Source: Nitrospirota bacterium
Lineage (GTDB): Bacteria > Nitrospirota > Nitrospiria > JACQBZ01
Reading direction: 5' to 3'
NCBI GenBank assembly: GCA_016201865.1
Contig: JACQCA010000014.1
Coordinates: 1-64,000, forward strand
Length of the DNA: 64,000 nucleotides
Notes under the pieces: generated by a model
Databases searched by the model: none
Seen by the model: the letters and a program-made list of their open reading frames with translations, nothing else
What the model was told of the DNA's origin: nothing
Shown: positions 45,875-53,602 of the stretch, in pieces
How positions within the stretch are numbered: the first letter of the stretch is position 1
Layout: each line of letters opens with the position of its first letter
Program-made: the position numbers and the translations under genes

Positions 45875-46423
45875 ATTCTTCAGAGGGGAATGATGCTGGT
45901 CGCGATGCCGACGTTGCTGGACCCGAACTTCCGGCAGACGGTGGTGCTGCTCTGCGAGCACGGGGCCGACGGCTCGATGGGGCTCGTGCTGAATCGCCCC
46001 ACCGCGATCCGGCTCACTTCGATCCTTCCCGAGGCCGAGAGGCTGCGCGGGCTGGCTGATCCGGTCTATGCGGGAGGCCCCGTTCAGACAAACGCGTTGA
46101 TGATCCTGTATCGAGGGGAGCCGACCCCCGCCGCGCATCCGGTCTTGGAGGATCTCTATCTCACCGGCGACCTCCAGATGATCGAGTCGCCTGATCGTTA
46201 TCTGGGGGCCGAACCACGCGCCCGATTTTACCTGGGCTACGCCGGCTGGGCGGCCGGCCAGCTTGAGATGGAGCTCAGCGCCGGGGGTTGGAAATTGATG
46301 CCCGGCGATTCGAATATCGTCTTCCAGCCCGATCCCCTCCGCGTCTGGCCCAAGATCATGCAGACCTTGGGTCAAGAATGGGCGGTCTATGCCGACATGC
46401 CGTCCGACCCGCGGCTGAATTGA
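45875..46423 (+). CDS. yqgE: YqgE/AlgH family protein, probable ATT start codon
   Basis: 182 residues of the conserved UPF0301 family: GMMLVAMPTLLDPNFRQTVV, LCEHGADGSMGLVLNRP, YAGGPVQ and GYAGWAAGQLEMEL. The function is unknown; it is proposed to be regulatory. ATG codons at 45890 and 45893 leave the protein short at the N-terminus and have no properly spaced ribosome binding site. An in-frame ATT at 45875 has GGGGAGG exactly 7 bases upstream and gives the N-terminal length usual for the family, so I place the start there. The gene ends four codons after DMPSDPRLN-type sequence whose copy recurs at 47307. Confidence 0.85.
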   Translation: MLQRGMMLVAMPTLLDPNFRQTVVLLCEHGADGSMGLVLNRPTAIRLTSILPEAERLRGLADPVYAGGPVQTNALMILYRGEPTPAAHPVLEDLYLTGDLQMIESPDRYLGAEPRARFYLGYAGWAAGQLEMELSAGGWKLMPGDSNIVFQPDPLRVWPKIMQTLGQEWAVYADMPSDPRLN

Positions 46424-46424
46424 T
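46382..46424 (+). repeat. Direct repeat: yqgE 3' end, original copy
   Basis: These 43 bases (GCGGTCTATGCC ... CTGAATTGAT) recur at 47307-47349 with four differences. They mark one boundary of a tandem duplication covering the interval between yqgE and livH. Confidence 0.8.
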
Positions 46425-46504
46425 CTGAACCTGTTCTATTTCATGTCCAAACGCCCCTAAACGCCTCCGTACCACACAGATATAAAGGTATTACAAAATA
46501 ACAG

Positions 46505-46554
46505 TTGACTTACATTTTAACATGTGGTACAACTATTATAGGCATAGGCCACAT
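46505..46554 (+). promoter_or_regulatory. Promoter/operator region of the vapBC module
   Basis: TTGACT (46505-46510) with TACAAC 17 bases on, or TTACAT with TATTAT 18 bases on, gives a promoter. ATGTGG (46522-46527) and CCACAT (46549-46554) form an inverted repeat around it, a fitting site for autoregulation by the antitoxin. Confidence 0.45.
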
Positions 46555-46565
46555 AGGAGGATGCA

Positions 46566-46826
46566 ATGGAAACAGCGGTTACCATTAAAGGGCAGGTTGT
46601 CATTCCGGCGAAGCTTCGGCATCGTCTGGGAATCAAGAAAGGGACAAAGCTCTATATTGAGGAACGGGACGGCGAGTTGATTCTCCGCCCGTTGAACCGG
46701 GAATATTTTCAAAAGATGAGCGGTGCGTTGAAGGGAACGGGGCTTCTAAAGGCTTTGGAGGAAGAGCGGCGGGATGATCTCAAACGTGAGGAGGAAGAAA
46801 TTGACCGGCACAAAGGTTCTCGATAG
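46566..46826 (+). CDS. vapB: AbrB-type antitoxin (VapB-like)
   Basis: 86 residues. The N-terminal swapped-hairpin DNA-binding domain is clear: AVTIKGQVVIPAKLRHRLGI-type sequence followed by KKGTKLYIEERDGELILRPL. The charged C-terminal helix (EEERRDDLKREEEEI) should bind and block the toxin. AGGAGG (46554-46559) lies before the ATG. It overlaps vapC by 26 bases. Confidence 0.88.
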   Translation: METAVTIKGQVVIPAKLRHRLGIKKGTKLYIEERDGELILRPLNREYFQKMSGALKGTGLLKALEEERRDDLKREEEEIDRHKGSR

Positions 46827-47202
46827 TTGGGCCTTGATGTGTTATCTCGAACAAGAAGCCGGGCACGAGAAAGTGATCGACCTCTTCGAGCAGGCCTCGC
46901 ATTCCTCCAAGCCGCTTTTGATGTGCGTCGTCAATTGGGGAGAGGTTTATTATCAAATTATGAAGCGGTTGGGAGAAGCCAAGGCACAAGAGATCGAACG
47001 ACTCGTCCGGTCCTTTCCGATCCACTTGGTTGAAGTAGATTTAGACCTCACCCGCGAGGCCGCGCGCTTCAAGGCCACAAAACGGATGTCGTATGCCGAT
47101 TGCTTCGCGGCTGCGCTTGCAAAGCAAAAGAAGGGCGATCTGATCACTGGAGACAAAGAATTTAAGACGATCGAAAAAACCGTGAATGTTATTTGGATCT
47201 AA
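46801..47202 (+). CDS. vapC: PIN-domain toxin (VapC-like ribonuclease)
   Basis: 133 residues. The four acidic PIN residues are present: Asp in VLDSWAL, Glu in NWGEVYY, Asp in SYADCFAAALA and Asp in ITGDKEF. A TTG at 46801 is chosen as start because GAGGAGG lies 6 bases upstream and the protein then begins just before KVLDSWA, as in other VapC toxins. Confidence 0.88.
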   Translation: MTGTKVLDSWALMCYLEQEAGHEKVIDLFEQASHSSKPLLMCVVNWGEVYYQIMKRLGEAKAQEIERLVRSFPIHLVEVDLDLTREAARFKATKRMSYADCFAAALAKQKKGDLITGDKEFKTIEKTVNVIWI

Positions 47203-47211
47203 TTGACTTCC

Positions 47212-47349
47212 TTCCCTTGACGTGTTAGAACTACCTGCACCTTCACACACTCACAACTCTGACACGAATGCTCCTCCAACAAATCGTCAATGGCCTGGCC
47301 CTGGGCGCGGCCTATGCCGAGATGCCTCCCGACCCGCGGCTGAATTGAT
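47212..47349 (+). repeat. Duplicated livH promoter/5' end fused to yqgE 3' end
   Basis: Bases 47212-47310 match the livH upstream and first 15 codons (48115-48220); bases 47307-47349 match the yqgE end (46382-46424). The join falls in the shared sequence GCGG-x-x-TA-x-GC. In the 44 bases from the ATG region the two livH copies differ at three sites, all synonymous. Confidence 0.85.
47268..47348 (+). pseudogene. Chimeric livH'-yqgE' fragment
   Basis: An in-frame fusion of 26 codons: the start of LivH (MLLQQIVNGLALGA) joined to the end of YqgE (YAEMPPDPRLN, stop). It is the scar of a tandem duplication and is unlikely to be functional. Confidence 0.85.
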
Positions 47350-47366
47350 TTGCCGAGTTATCTGGC

Positions 47367-47395
47367 TTGATTGAGTCAAAGAAGTGTGGTAGTAT
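47367..47395 (+). promoter_or_regulatory. Promoter of the RHH/PIN module
   Basis: TTGATT (47367-47372), a 17-base spacer and TAGTAT (47390-47395), 27 bases before the antitoxin start. Confidence 0.5.
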
Positions 47396-47422
47396 TTATT
47401 CATACCGAGGAGGTCGGGCGAT

Positions 47423-47662
47423 ATGGGTGTGGCTGTTAAAAAGACGATTTCGCTTCCTCCCAATCTTGCCCGGGAGCTGGATGAGATGGCGGAAGAAGAA
47501 GGCAAGACCGTCAGCGCGGTCATCCACGATGCCTTGCGGCTGGCGAAAAAACAGCGTCTGGCGGAGGAGTTCTTTCAGGTGCAGGGCTACTGGAGCGCGA
47601 AGGCCAAGGAGAAAGGCATACTCACCGAACGTGATCTGAAGCGCTACCTGAGCAAGAAGTGA
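47423..47662 (+). CDS. Ribbon-helix-helix antitoxin (CopG-like)
   Basis: 79 residues: VKKTISLPPNLARELDEMAE followed by EEGKTVSAVIHDALRLA is a ribbon-helix-helix DNA-binding domain; the C-terminal part would wrap the toxin. GAGGAGG precedes the ATG. It overlaps the PIN-domain gene by four bases (GTGA). Confidence 0.88.
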   Translation: MGVAVKKTISLPPNLARELDEMAEEEGKTVSAVIHDALRLAKKQRLAEEFFQVQGYWSAKAKEKGILTERDLKRYLSKK

Positions 47663-48081
47663 GAGTCGTCTTTGACACCAACATCTTCATCTCGGCTCTC
47701 GTCATCCCCGGCGGCCAGGCAGAAAAGGCCATTCTCAGAATCACCTCCGGCCATGACACACTGCTGATCTCGAAACCGATCCTTGATGAAGTTCTATCCA
47801 CACTTGCCGGAAAATTCAGCCGGGACATGGAAGCGCTGAGCAGAGTTGCAGTCAGCCTGACTGAAATGTCGGAAGTGATCACAAGCCACAAGAAGTTGAA
47901 GGTGTTTGAAGACGAGCCGGATAACAGGATTTTGGAATGTGCCCTGGCGGGCAACGCCGAGCGCATCGCTACGGGGGACAAGGAAATGCTTCGATTGAAA
48001 CATTACAGAGGAATCCGAATCCTTTCTCTGAGAGAATACCTTGATACCCCACTCCCCTCCGGTCCATCCGTCTTGTCTTGA
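47659..48081 (+). CDS. PIN-domain toxin (COG1569-like)
   Basis: 140 residues. RVVFDTNIFISALVIPGG opens the PIN fold with its first Asp; SKPILDEVLSTL gives the Glu, EDEPDNRILECALAG and IATGDKEML the further acidic residues. It belongs to a different PIN subfamily from the VapC at 46801. A GTG start is coupled to the antitoxin stop. Confidence 0.87.
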   Translation: MRVVFDTNIFISALVIPGGQAEKAILRITSGHDTLLISKPILDEVLSTLAGKFSRDMEALSRVAVSLTEMSEVITSHKKLKVFEDEPDNRILECALAGNAERIATGDKEMLRLKHYRGIRILSLREYLDTPLPSGPSVLS

Positions 48082-48115
48082 GTCCAATCATCGCGTCCCC
48101 ACGCGTTTATCTTCA

Positions 48116-48144
48116 TTGACTTCTTCCCCCTGTCGTGTTAGTAA
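48116..48144 (+). promoter_or_regulatory. Promoter of livHM
   Basis: TTGACT (48116-48121), a 17-base spacer and TAGTAA (48139-48144), followed by AAAGGA before ATG 48178. A decayed copy lies at 47212. Confidence 0.45.
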
Positions 48145-48177
48145 TACCTCCACTTTTGTAAAAGGATTTTCACTCGA

Positions 48178-49080
48178 ATGCTTCTCCAACAAATCGTCAA
48201 CGGTCTGGCCCTGGGCGCGGTGTACGCGCTGATCGCGCTCGGCTACACGATGGTCTACGGCGTCTTAGAGCTGATCAATTTCGCGCACGGCGAGATCTAC
48301 ATGATCGGCGCTTATCTGGGAATTCTCCTTCTGACTTTCTTTACGGCCGTCGGATTGACTCAACATCATCTTGTGCTGTCTCTGTTTTTGGTATTCGTCG
48401 GCGCGGCGCTCTATTGCGCCGGCTACGGCCTGACGCTCGAGCGGGTGGCCTACCGCCCGCTGCGTCATGCCAATCGTCTCTCGCCGCTGATCTCGGCCAT
48501 CGGGATGTCGATCTTCCTCCAGAATTACGTGATGCTCGCCCAGGGATCAACCGATAAGGTCTTCCCCCATCTACTGCCGTCGGAGCCGGTCGCCGTTCTG
48601 GGCGTTCCAATCAGTCTCCTTCAGATCTTCATCATCCTGACTTCTATTTTTTTGATGATCGGGCTCAGCCTTTTTGTGAAGAAGACCCGGCTGGGAAAGG
48701 CAATGCGCGCCACGGCTCAGGACAAACGAATGGCCGGGCTGGTCGGGATCGACATCAACAAGGTCATCGCGATCACCTTCGTCATCGGTTCGATTCTGGC
48801 CTCGGCGGCCGGAGTGATGGTGGCGATCTATTACGGCCTCGTGAATTTCTTCATCGGATATGTCGCCGGGATCAAGGCCTTCACGGCGGCCGTGCTCGGC
48901 GGGATCGGGAATATCCCCGGCGCGATGGCGGGCGGGTTTATTTTAGGCCTCGTGGAAAGCCTCGGCGCCGGTTACCTCTCGAGCGAATACAAGGACGTCT
49001 TCGCCTTCTTGATCTTGATCGTCGTCCTCATTCTCCGGCCGAGCGGGTTGCTGGGCGAAAAAGCGTCCGAGAAGGTTTAG
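48178..49080 (+). CDS. livH: Branched-chain amino-acid ABC transporter permease LivH
   Basis: A 300-residue inner-membrane permease with about eight TM helices. MLLQQIVNGLALGAVYALIA and LGYTMVYGVLELINFAHGE form the conserved N-terminus; the cytoplasmic coupling loop GKAMRATAQDKRMAGLVGID is intact. It pairs with LivM. Confidence 0.94.
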   Translation: MLLQQIVNGLALGAVYALIALGYTMVYGVLELINFAHGEIYMIGAYLGILLLTFFTAVGLTQHHLVLSLFLVFVGAALYCAGYGLTLERVAYRPLRHANRLSPLISAIGMSIFLQNYVMLAQGSTDKVFPHLLPSEPVAVLGVPISLLQIFIILTSIFLMIGLSLFVKKTRLGKAMRATAQDKRMAGLVGIDINKVIAITFVIGSILASAAGVMVAIYYGLVNFFIGYVAGIKAFTAAVLGGIGNIPGAMAGGFILGLVESLGAGYLSSEYKDVFAFLILIVVLILRPSGLLGEKASEKV

Positions 49081-49090
49081 GCGGCAAACG

Positions 49091-50299
49091 ATGCGGTTGC
49101 CGATGCTGTTATTACGATGGACCGGTATTGCAGTCTGGATCGGGCTTTTGATCCTGCCGTTTGCGGGATTGCGGCAGGCCGTTCTGATCGCGGCGGTCAT
49201 CGCACTCGGCGGTCTCCTCTGGTCGGCCACGATCTGGGTGTCGGCCTCGTCCCGGATGCAGGCGCTGACGGCCGAAACGGCTCGCCGGATCCGCCCGCCT
49301 GAGGCGGGGTGGCGGTCTTTTCGGCCGACGGTCCCGCAACGACAGGCCTTCTTTGTCCTTCTACTGCTGCTCCTGATGATTCTCCCGTTGGGAATGAATA
49401 ACTACATCATGGATGTCCTGACGCTGGCCGGAATCTATGTCGTACTGGCATTGGGCCTGAACATCGTCGTCGGAATGGCCGGACTTTTAGATCTGGGATA
49501 TATCTCCTTCTATGCGATCGGCGCCTACAGCTACGCGCTCCTCTCCACGAAGTTGGGCGTCTCGTTTTGGATTGCGCTGCCCCTCGGTGGGATGGCCGCG
49601 GCCGCGTTTGGAATCGCGCTGGGCGTCATCACGCTGCGCTTGCGCGGGGATTACCTCGCAATCGTGACGCTGGGTTTCATCCAGATCGTGAATCTCGTTT
49701 TAAAGAACTGGGACAGCGTGACGAACGGTCCCAACGGCATTCTCAATATCGGCCGACCGGCAATCGGGTCGTTCGTCTTCAGCCAACCGATCCATTTCTA
49801 TTATCTCATCCTCGGTCTCGCGCTGCTGACCGTCCTGGCCGTGAACCGACTGAACCGATCCCGCATCGGGCGGGCCTGGATCGCGATCCGGGAAGACGAG
49901 GTCGCGGCCCAGGCGATGGGCGTGGATACGACTCGGATGAAAATATCGGCGTTTGCGTTGGGGGCGGTCTGGGCCGGTCTCGCCGGCGTTTTCTTTGCCG
50001 GAAAGTTCGCCTTCGTATCGCCCGAGAGCTTCACCTTTTTCGAGTCGGTCATCGTGCTGTCGATGGTGGTTCTGGGCGGGATGGGAAGCATCCCCGGCGT
50101 GATCCTGGGGGCCCTGATCGTCGTGATCCTGCCGGAGGTGCTTCGCGAGTTTGCGAGTTACCGGATGCTCATTTTCGGCGTGGCGCTGGTCCTGATGATG
50201 ATCTTCCGACCGCAGGGAATTATCGGAAATCCAAGGCGACGGCTCGAACTCCGGCCGGAAGACGAGGATGCGATCATGCGCCGCCGGACGGGGGTCTGA
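49091..50299 (+). CDS. livM: Branched-chain amino-acid ABC transporter permease LivM
   Basis: 402 residues. Two extra N-terminal helices precede the family core VVLALGLNIVVGMAGLLDLG and GYISFYAIGAYSYALL, with the coupling loop GRAWIAIREDEVAAQAMGV. It lies 10 bases after livH. Its last 26 bases overlap, tail to tail, an opposite-strand lipoprotein gene. Confidence 0.94.
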   Translation: MRLPMLLLRWTGIAVWIGLLILPFAGLRQAVLIAAVIALGGLLWSATIWVSASSRMQALTAETARRIRPPEAGWRSFRPTVPQRQAFFVLLLLLLMILPLGMNNYIMDVLTLAGIYVVLALGLNIVVGMAGLLDLGYISFYAIGAYSYALLSTKLGVSFWIALPLGGMAAAAFGIALGVITLRLRGDYLAIVTLGFIQIVNLVLKNWDSVTNGPNGILNIGRPAIGSFVFSQPIHFYYLILGLALLTVLAVNRLNRSRIGRAWIAIREDEVAAQAMGVDTTRMKISAFALGAVWAGLAGVFFAGKFAFVSPESFTFFESVIVLSMVVLGGMGSIPGVILGALIVVILPEVLREFASYRMLIFGVALVLMMIFRPQGIIGNPRRRLELRPEDEDAIMRRRTGV

Positions 50300-50771
50300 G
50301 AAAGCGCAACGGCCGCAGATAAATCGTTCCGGTTCGGTTGTAGGGGAATTCAAGCCGGCCGAAAAACGATCGGATCTTAAGCGATCCCTCAATGCGGTAG
50401 TCCGCCATATCCGAACTGTTCAGGGATTTGAGTCCCGTCACGATCTCTTGAAGATCGGTCTTCAACGGAAGGGGAATCGAGGCGACGCTCCGGCCCTTGA
50501 TCGAGACGGGTTCGCGCATCTCGCCTTGAGCCAGCAGGTGATCGCTTAGATAGACCGAATAGGAAAAGGCCTTGACCGTGACGCCGAATCCGTTCGGGTT
50601 CTCGAGATCGACGAGGAAGGTGAGCGTGGCCCCGGCCGGGTTTAGGCCGGTGACCTGGACGGACTGGATCGCCACGGTCGGTCGCGTGATCATCCGGCTC
50701 AGGCAGCCGGAAAGCAAAAACATGACCGCAAGGAGGACGGCAATCGATTTTATGGAGGACGGCGCAACCAT
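50274..50771 (-). CDS. LEA-2/WHy-domain lipoprotein
   Basis: 165 residues. A lipoprotein signal ends in LLSGC; the mature part is a late-embryogenesis-abundant type 2 (WHy) domain with VQVTGLNPAGATLTFLVDLE and NPNGFGVTVKAFSYSVYLSD, typical of bacterial desiccation/stress-related lipoproteins. ATG 50771 is chosen because it places the signal sequence at the N-terminus. It is antisense to and splits the liv operon between livM and livG. Confidence 0.85.
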   Translation of the reverse strand: MVAPSSIKSIAVLLAVMFLLSGCLSRMITRPTVAIQSVQVTGLNPAGATLTFLVDLENPNGFGVTVKAFSYSVYLSDHLLAQGEMREPVSIKGRSVASIPLPLKTDLQEIVTGLKSLNSSDMADYRIEGSLKIRSFFGRLEFPYNRTGTIYLRPLRFLRPPSGGA

Positions 50772-50819
50772 GTTAGGGTTCAAGATACCGCAGATGAACC
50801 GAAATTGCAATCACGATGA

Positions 50820-50846
50820 GGGGGACAGATTTGAAATCTGTCCCCC
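50820..50846. repeat. 27-bp perfect palindrome in the livG upstream region
   Basis: GGGGGACAGATTT (50820-50832) and its exact reverse complement AAATCTGTCCCCC (50834-50846) flank a single G. It lies between the divergent LEA gene and livG, 18 bases before the livG ATG. Motifs with GGGGACAGATTT are common dispersed elements in bacterial genomes, often associated with REP/IS200-like transposases. Confidence 0.75.
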
Positions 50847-50864
50847 CTCCCGGTTTGAACGACG

Positions 50865-51623
50865 ATGACGCTGCTTGAAACAGAAAACGTAAGCAAAGTC
50901 TTCGGGGGATTGACGGCGCTGGACCGCGTGGCGATCGCGGTTGAAGAAGGGAAGATCGTCAGCCTGATCGGGCCGAACGGGGCCGGCAAGACGACCTTCT
51001 TCAACTGCGTCACGGGAGTCTACGCGCCCGACCGGGGGAGGATCACGTTTCGCGCCCGGCCGATGATCGGCCGGGCGCCGCACGAGATCACGCGTCAGGG
51101 AATCGCGCGGACATTTCAGAGCATCCGGTTGTTTGCCGAGATGACGGCGCTTGAAAACGTGATGGTCGGCGCCCATGCCCAAAGCCGCGCCGGCATCCTC
51201 GGCGCGCTGCTTCGAAGCGGCTGGGTCCTTGAGGAAGAACGGACGCTTGCCTCAAAGGCCTTTCAATTGTTAGAATTCGTCGGCCTGACGGATCGGGCCG
51301 AAGTCTGGGCGCGCCATCTGTCGTACGGCGAGCAGCGGCGCCTGGAGATCGCGCGTGCGCTGGCCTCGGATCCGGTCCTGCTGCTTTTGGATGAACCCGC
51401 GGCCGGGATGAATCCCCGGGAGACGGAGGATCTGATGCGGCTGATCCGGCGCATCCGTGAACAGGGCGTCACGATCCTACTGATCGAGCACGACATGAAG
51501 GTGGTGATGGGAATCTCGGACCGAGTCGTCGTCTTAAACCACGGCGAGAAGATTGCGGAAGGCTCTCCGGTTGAGATCCAGCGCGACCCGAGGGTGATCG
51601 AGGCCTATCTGGGAACAACGTGA
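50865..51623 (+). CDS. livG: Branched-chain amino-acid ABC transporter ATPase LivG
   Basis: 252 residues. Walker A GPNGAGKTTFFN, the signature LSYGEQRRLEIARAL (family variant of LSGGQ), Walker B LLLLDEPAAGMNP and the switch His in LIEHDMKVVM are all present. Works with LivF on the LivHM permease. The 93 bases upstream hold the palindrome and no clear promoter. Confidence 0.95.
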   Translation: MTLLETENVSKVFGGLTALDRVAIAVEEGKIVSLIGPNGAGKTTFFNCVTGVYAPDRGRITFRARPMIGRAPHEITRQGIARTFQSIRLFAEMTALENVMVGAHAQSRAGILGALLRSGWVLEEERTLASKAFQLLEFVGLTDRAEVWARHLSYGEQRRLEIARALASDPVLLLLDEPAAGMNPRETEDLMRLIRRIREQGVTILLIEHDMKVVMGISDRVVVLNHGEKIAEGSPVEIQRDPRVIEAYLGTT

Positions 51624-52339
51624 AGCCGACCTTGCTGAAATTGAAGGATCTGCACACTGATTACGGCCCCATCGAGGCGCTGAAAGGAATTTCGTTGGAG
51701 GTGAGGGAAGGTGAGATCGTCGCGCTGATCGGCGCGAACGGAGCCGGCAAATCCACCGCACTGATGACGATCTCGGGCGCGCTGGCCCCGCGGCATGGGC
51801 GGATCGAATTTTTGAACGAGAATATCGCCGGTCTTCCGGCGCACGAGATCGTCGGCAAGGGAATCTCCCACGTCCCGGAAGGACGAAGGATCTTTCCCCG
51901 GCTCACGGTCCGTGAAAATCTCGAGATGGGGGCCTTTCTCCGACGGGACCGTCGGGAATTCGAATCCGATCTGGCCGCGACCTTCGAGCGGTTCCCGATC
52001 CTCAAGGAGCGACAGGCGCAACTCGGCGGGACACTTTCCGGCGGCGAACAACAGATGCTGGCGATCGGCCGCGCCCTGATGGCCCGGCCCAAGCTCCTTC
52101 TGATGGACGAGCCTTCCCTGGGCCTGGCCCCGATCGTCGTAAGCAAGATCTTCGAGATCATCCGGGAGATCAACCGGCTCGGAAAGACGATCCTGCTCGT
52201 GGAGCAGAACGCGCGCGCGGCGCTCAGCCTGGCCCATCGGGGTTACGTCATGGAGACCGGACGGATCATCATGGACGATGAGGCCAAGGCGTTGCTTTTA
52301 AACCCGCGCGTGCGCGAGGCCTATCTGGGCGAGGCTTAG
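51620..52339 (+). CDS. livF: Branched-chain amino-acid ABC transporter ATPase LivF
   Basis: 239 residues: Walker A GANGAGKSTALM, signature LSGGEQQMLAIGRALM, Walker B LLLMDEPSLGLAP, and the family's VPEGRRIFPRLTVRENLEMG. GTG start overlapping the livG stop by four bases. Confidence 0.95.
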   Translation: MKPTLLKLKDLHTDYGPIEALKGISLEVREGEIVALIGANGAGKSTALMTISGALAPRHGRIEFLNENIAGLPAHEIVGKGISHVPEGRRIFPRLTVRENLEMGAFLRRDRREFESDLAATFERFPILKERQAQLGGTLSGGEQQMLAIGRALMARPKLLLMDEPSLGLAPIVVSKIFEIIREINRLGKTILLVEQNARAALSLAHRGYVMETGRIIMDDEAKALLLNPRVREAYLGEA

Positions 52340-52365
52340 GTTCTCGATCACCCATAAGGAGGCCC

Positions 52366-52827
52366 ATGACTATCGAGTCGAGGCTGAAGGAGTTGGGAAT
52401 CATTCTGCAGACGGCGCCGAAGCCGGTGGCGAATTATGTCCCGGCGGTGCGGGTGGGCGAGCTTCTGTTCACCAGCGGCGTGCTGCCGATGAAAGACGGG
52501 ACGCTCGCCTTTGAGGGAAAACTCGGCCGGGAGTTGACGGTGGAACAAGGACAGGAAGCGGCCCGGCTGGCGGTGCTGAACGCGCTGGCCGTCGTGAAAC
52601 AGGAAACGGGCGATCTGGAAAAGATCGTTCGTATCGTGCGCTTAACCGGCCATGTCGCTTCCGCGCCGGGATTCACGCTTCAGCCGGCCGTGTTGAACGG
52701 GGCCTCGGATCTGTTGGTCGCCATCTTCGGCGAGGCCGGGCGTCATACCCGAGCGGCGTTGGGCGCGGCCGAGCTGCCGCTGGGCAGCCCGATCGAACTG
52801 GAGCTGATTGTGCAGGTTCGGGTGTAA
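52366..52827 (+). CDS. RidA/YjgF-family enamine/imine deaminase
   Basis: 153 residues. RidA proteins hydrolyse reactive enamines such as 2-aminoacrylate made by PLP enzymes. This longer subgroup has GELLFTSGVLPMKDG, GFTLQPAVLNGASDLLV and the conserved Arg in TRAALGAAELPLGSPIELE. It follows livF by 26 bases with AAGGAGG before the ATG, so it may protect branched-chain amino-acid metabolism. Confidence 0.88.
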   Translation: MTIESRLKELGIILQTAPKPVANYVPAVRVGELLFTSGVLPMKDGTLAFEGKLGRELTVEQGQEAARLAVLNALAVVKQETGDLEKIVRIVRLTGHVASAPGFTLQPAVLNGASDLLVAIFGEAGRHTRAALGAAELPLGSPIELELIVQVRV

Positions 52828-52849
52828 GGCTGGCGCAGGCTGCGTCCTG

Positions 52850-53470
52850 CTATTCCGGCGGCGGCCGGTTGATCCGGATATCCGCTTTTGCGCGGAGGCG
52901 GTCTATATAATCCTTTAGTTTTTGTTGCGCCTTTTCGGCCGCCCGGATCTCGGCGATCGTCTTTCGGGCCGCTTCCGGGGTCTGATTCTTGAACTCGCCG
53001 AGATGTTCCTGATAGAAGGTCTCGATCTCCTCGGGCGTGACGAACACAAAAAAATTGATCCGTTGTTCGATCAGCTTATCGATGAGCAACCGTTGCTTGA
53101 TCTGCTGTTCGATCTCGGCGTCCGTCAGGACCAGGCGGGCCTTGAGCAGCTCGAAGGTCTCGGGCCGACCGAAGCGCCGGCGGAGCTTTTGGTAGACCTG
53201 CGCGATATCGTCGTCGGACGGCGGGAGGATCTCGAGTTTCTTGGCCTCGGTGAGAAGCAGTTTTTGATCGATCAGCTCGTTCAGAACGGCCGCGTCGTTC
53301 GCGTCGCGCCGTTCCTCGAACACCTCCCGGTATTTCTGGACGTCGCTCAGCGCGATCACGTCTTTGTTCACGACGGCCATGATCCGGTCGGCGACCCCGG
53401 CCGGCGCCGGCGCCGGAAAAAGGATCAACAAGAGAAAAAGCCCGATCGGTATACATACACGGAAGCGCAT
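52850..53470 (-). CDS. SurA-N-like periplasmic chaperone without a PPIase domain
   Basis: 206 residues. A signal peptide (IPIGLFLLLILFPAPAPAG) is followed by ADRIMAVVNKDVIALSDVQ, the start of SurA-type chaperones, and by a helical domain with ELIDQKLLLTEAKKLEI and VTPEEIETFYQEHLGEF. No parvulin domain follows; the protein ends shortly after, so it should hold unfolded outer-membrane proteins without isomerase activity. ATG 53470 puts the signal peptide first. A hairpin lies in its leader. Confidence 0.8.
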   Translation of the reverse strand: MRFRVCIPIGLFLLLILFPAPAPAGVADRIMAVVNKDVIALSDVQKYREVFEERRDANDAAVLNELIDQKLLLTEAKKLEILPPSDDDIAQVYQKLRRRFGRPETFELLKARLVLTDAEIEQQIKQRLLIDKLIEQRINFFVFVTPEEIETFYQEHLGEFKNQTPEAARKTIAEIRAAEKAQQKLKDYIDRLRAKADIRINRPPPE

Positions 53471-53494
53471 GGTGGGTAGACGGTAACATAAAAC

Positions 53495-53519
53495 GGCCTT
53501 CCGATCAAATCGGAAGGCC
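53495..53519 (-). promoter_or_regulatory. 11-bp hairpin in the leader of the SurA-like gene
   Basis: GGCCTTCCGAT and ATCGGAAGGCC pair perfectly around three bases, 25 bases upstream of the SurA-like start. On the minus strand it is followed by GTTTTATG, so it could be an attenuator or an mRNA-stabilising stem. Confidence 0.5.
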
Positions 53520-53535
53520 CTACAAAATAGACTCA

Positions 53536-53564
53536 TTGACAAACCGGTTCCGACCGATGATAAT
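53536..53564 (+). promoter_or_regulatory. Sigma-70 promoter of the gene at 53603
   Basis: TTGACA (53536-53541), a 17-base spacer and GATAAT (53559-53564), 38 bases before the start codon. Confidence 0.6.
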
Positions 53565-53602
53565 ACGCGCTGCTTTTAATCTCACCGCGAGAAGGAGTGA
53601 CT

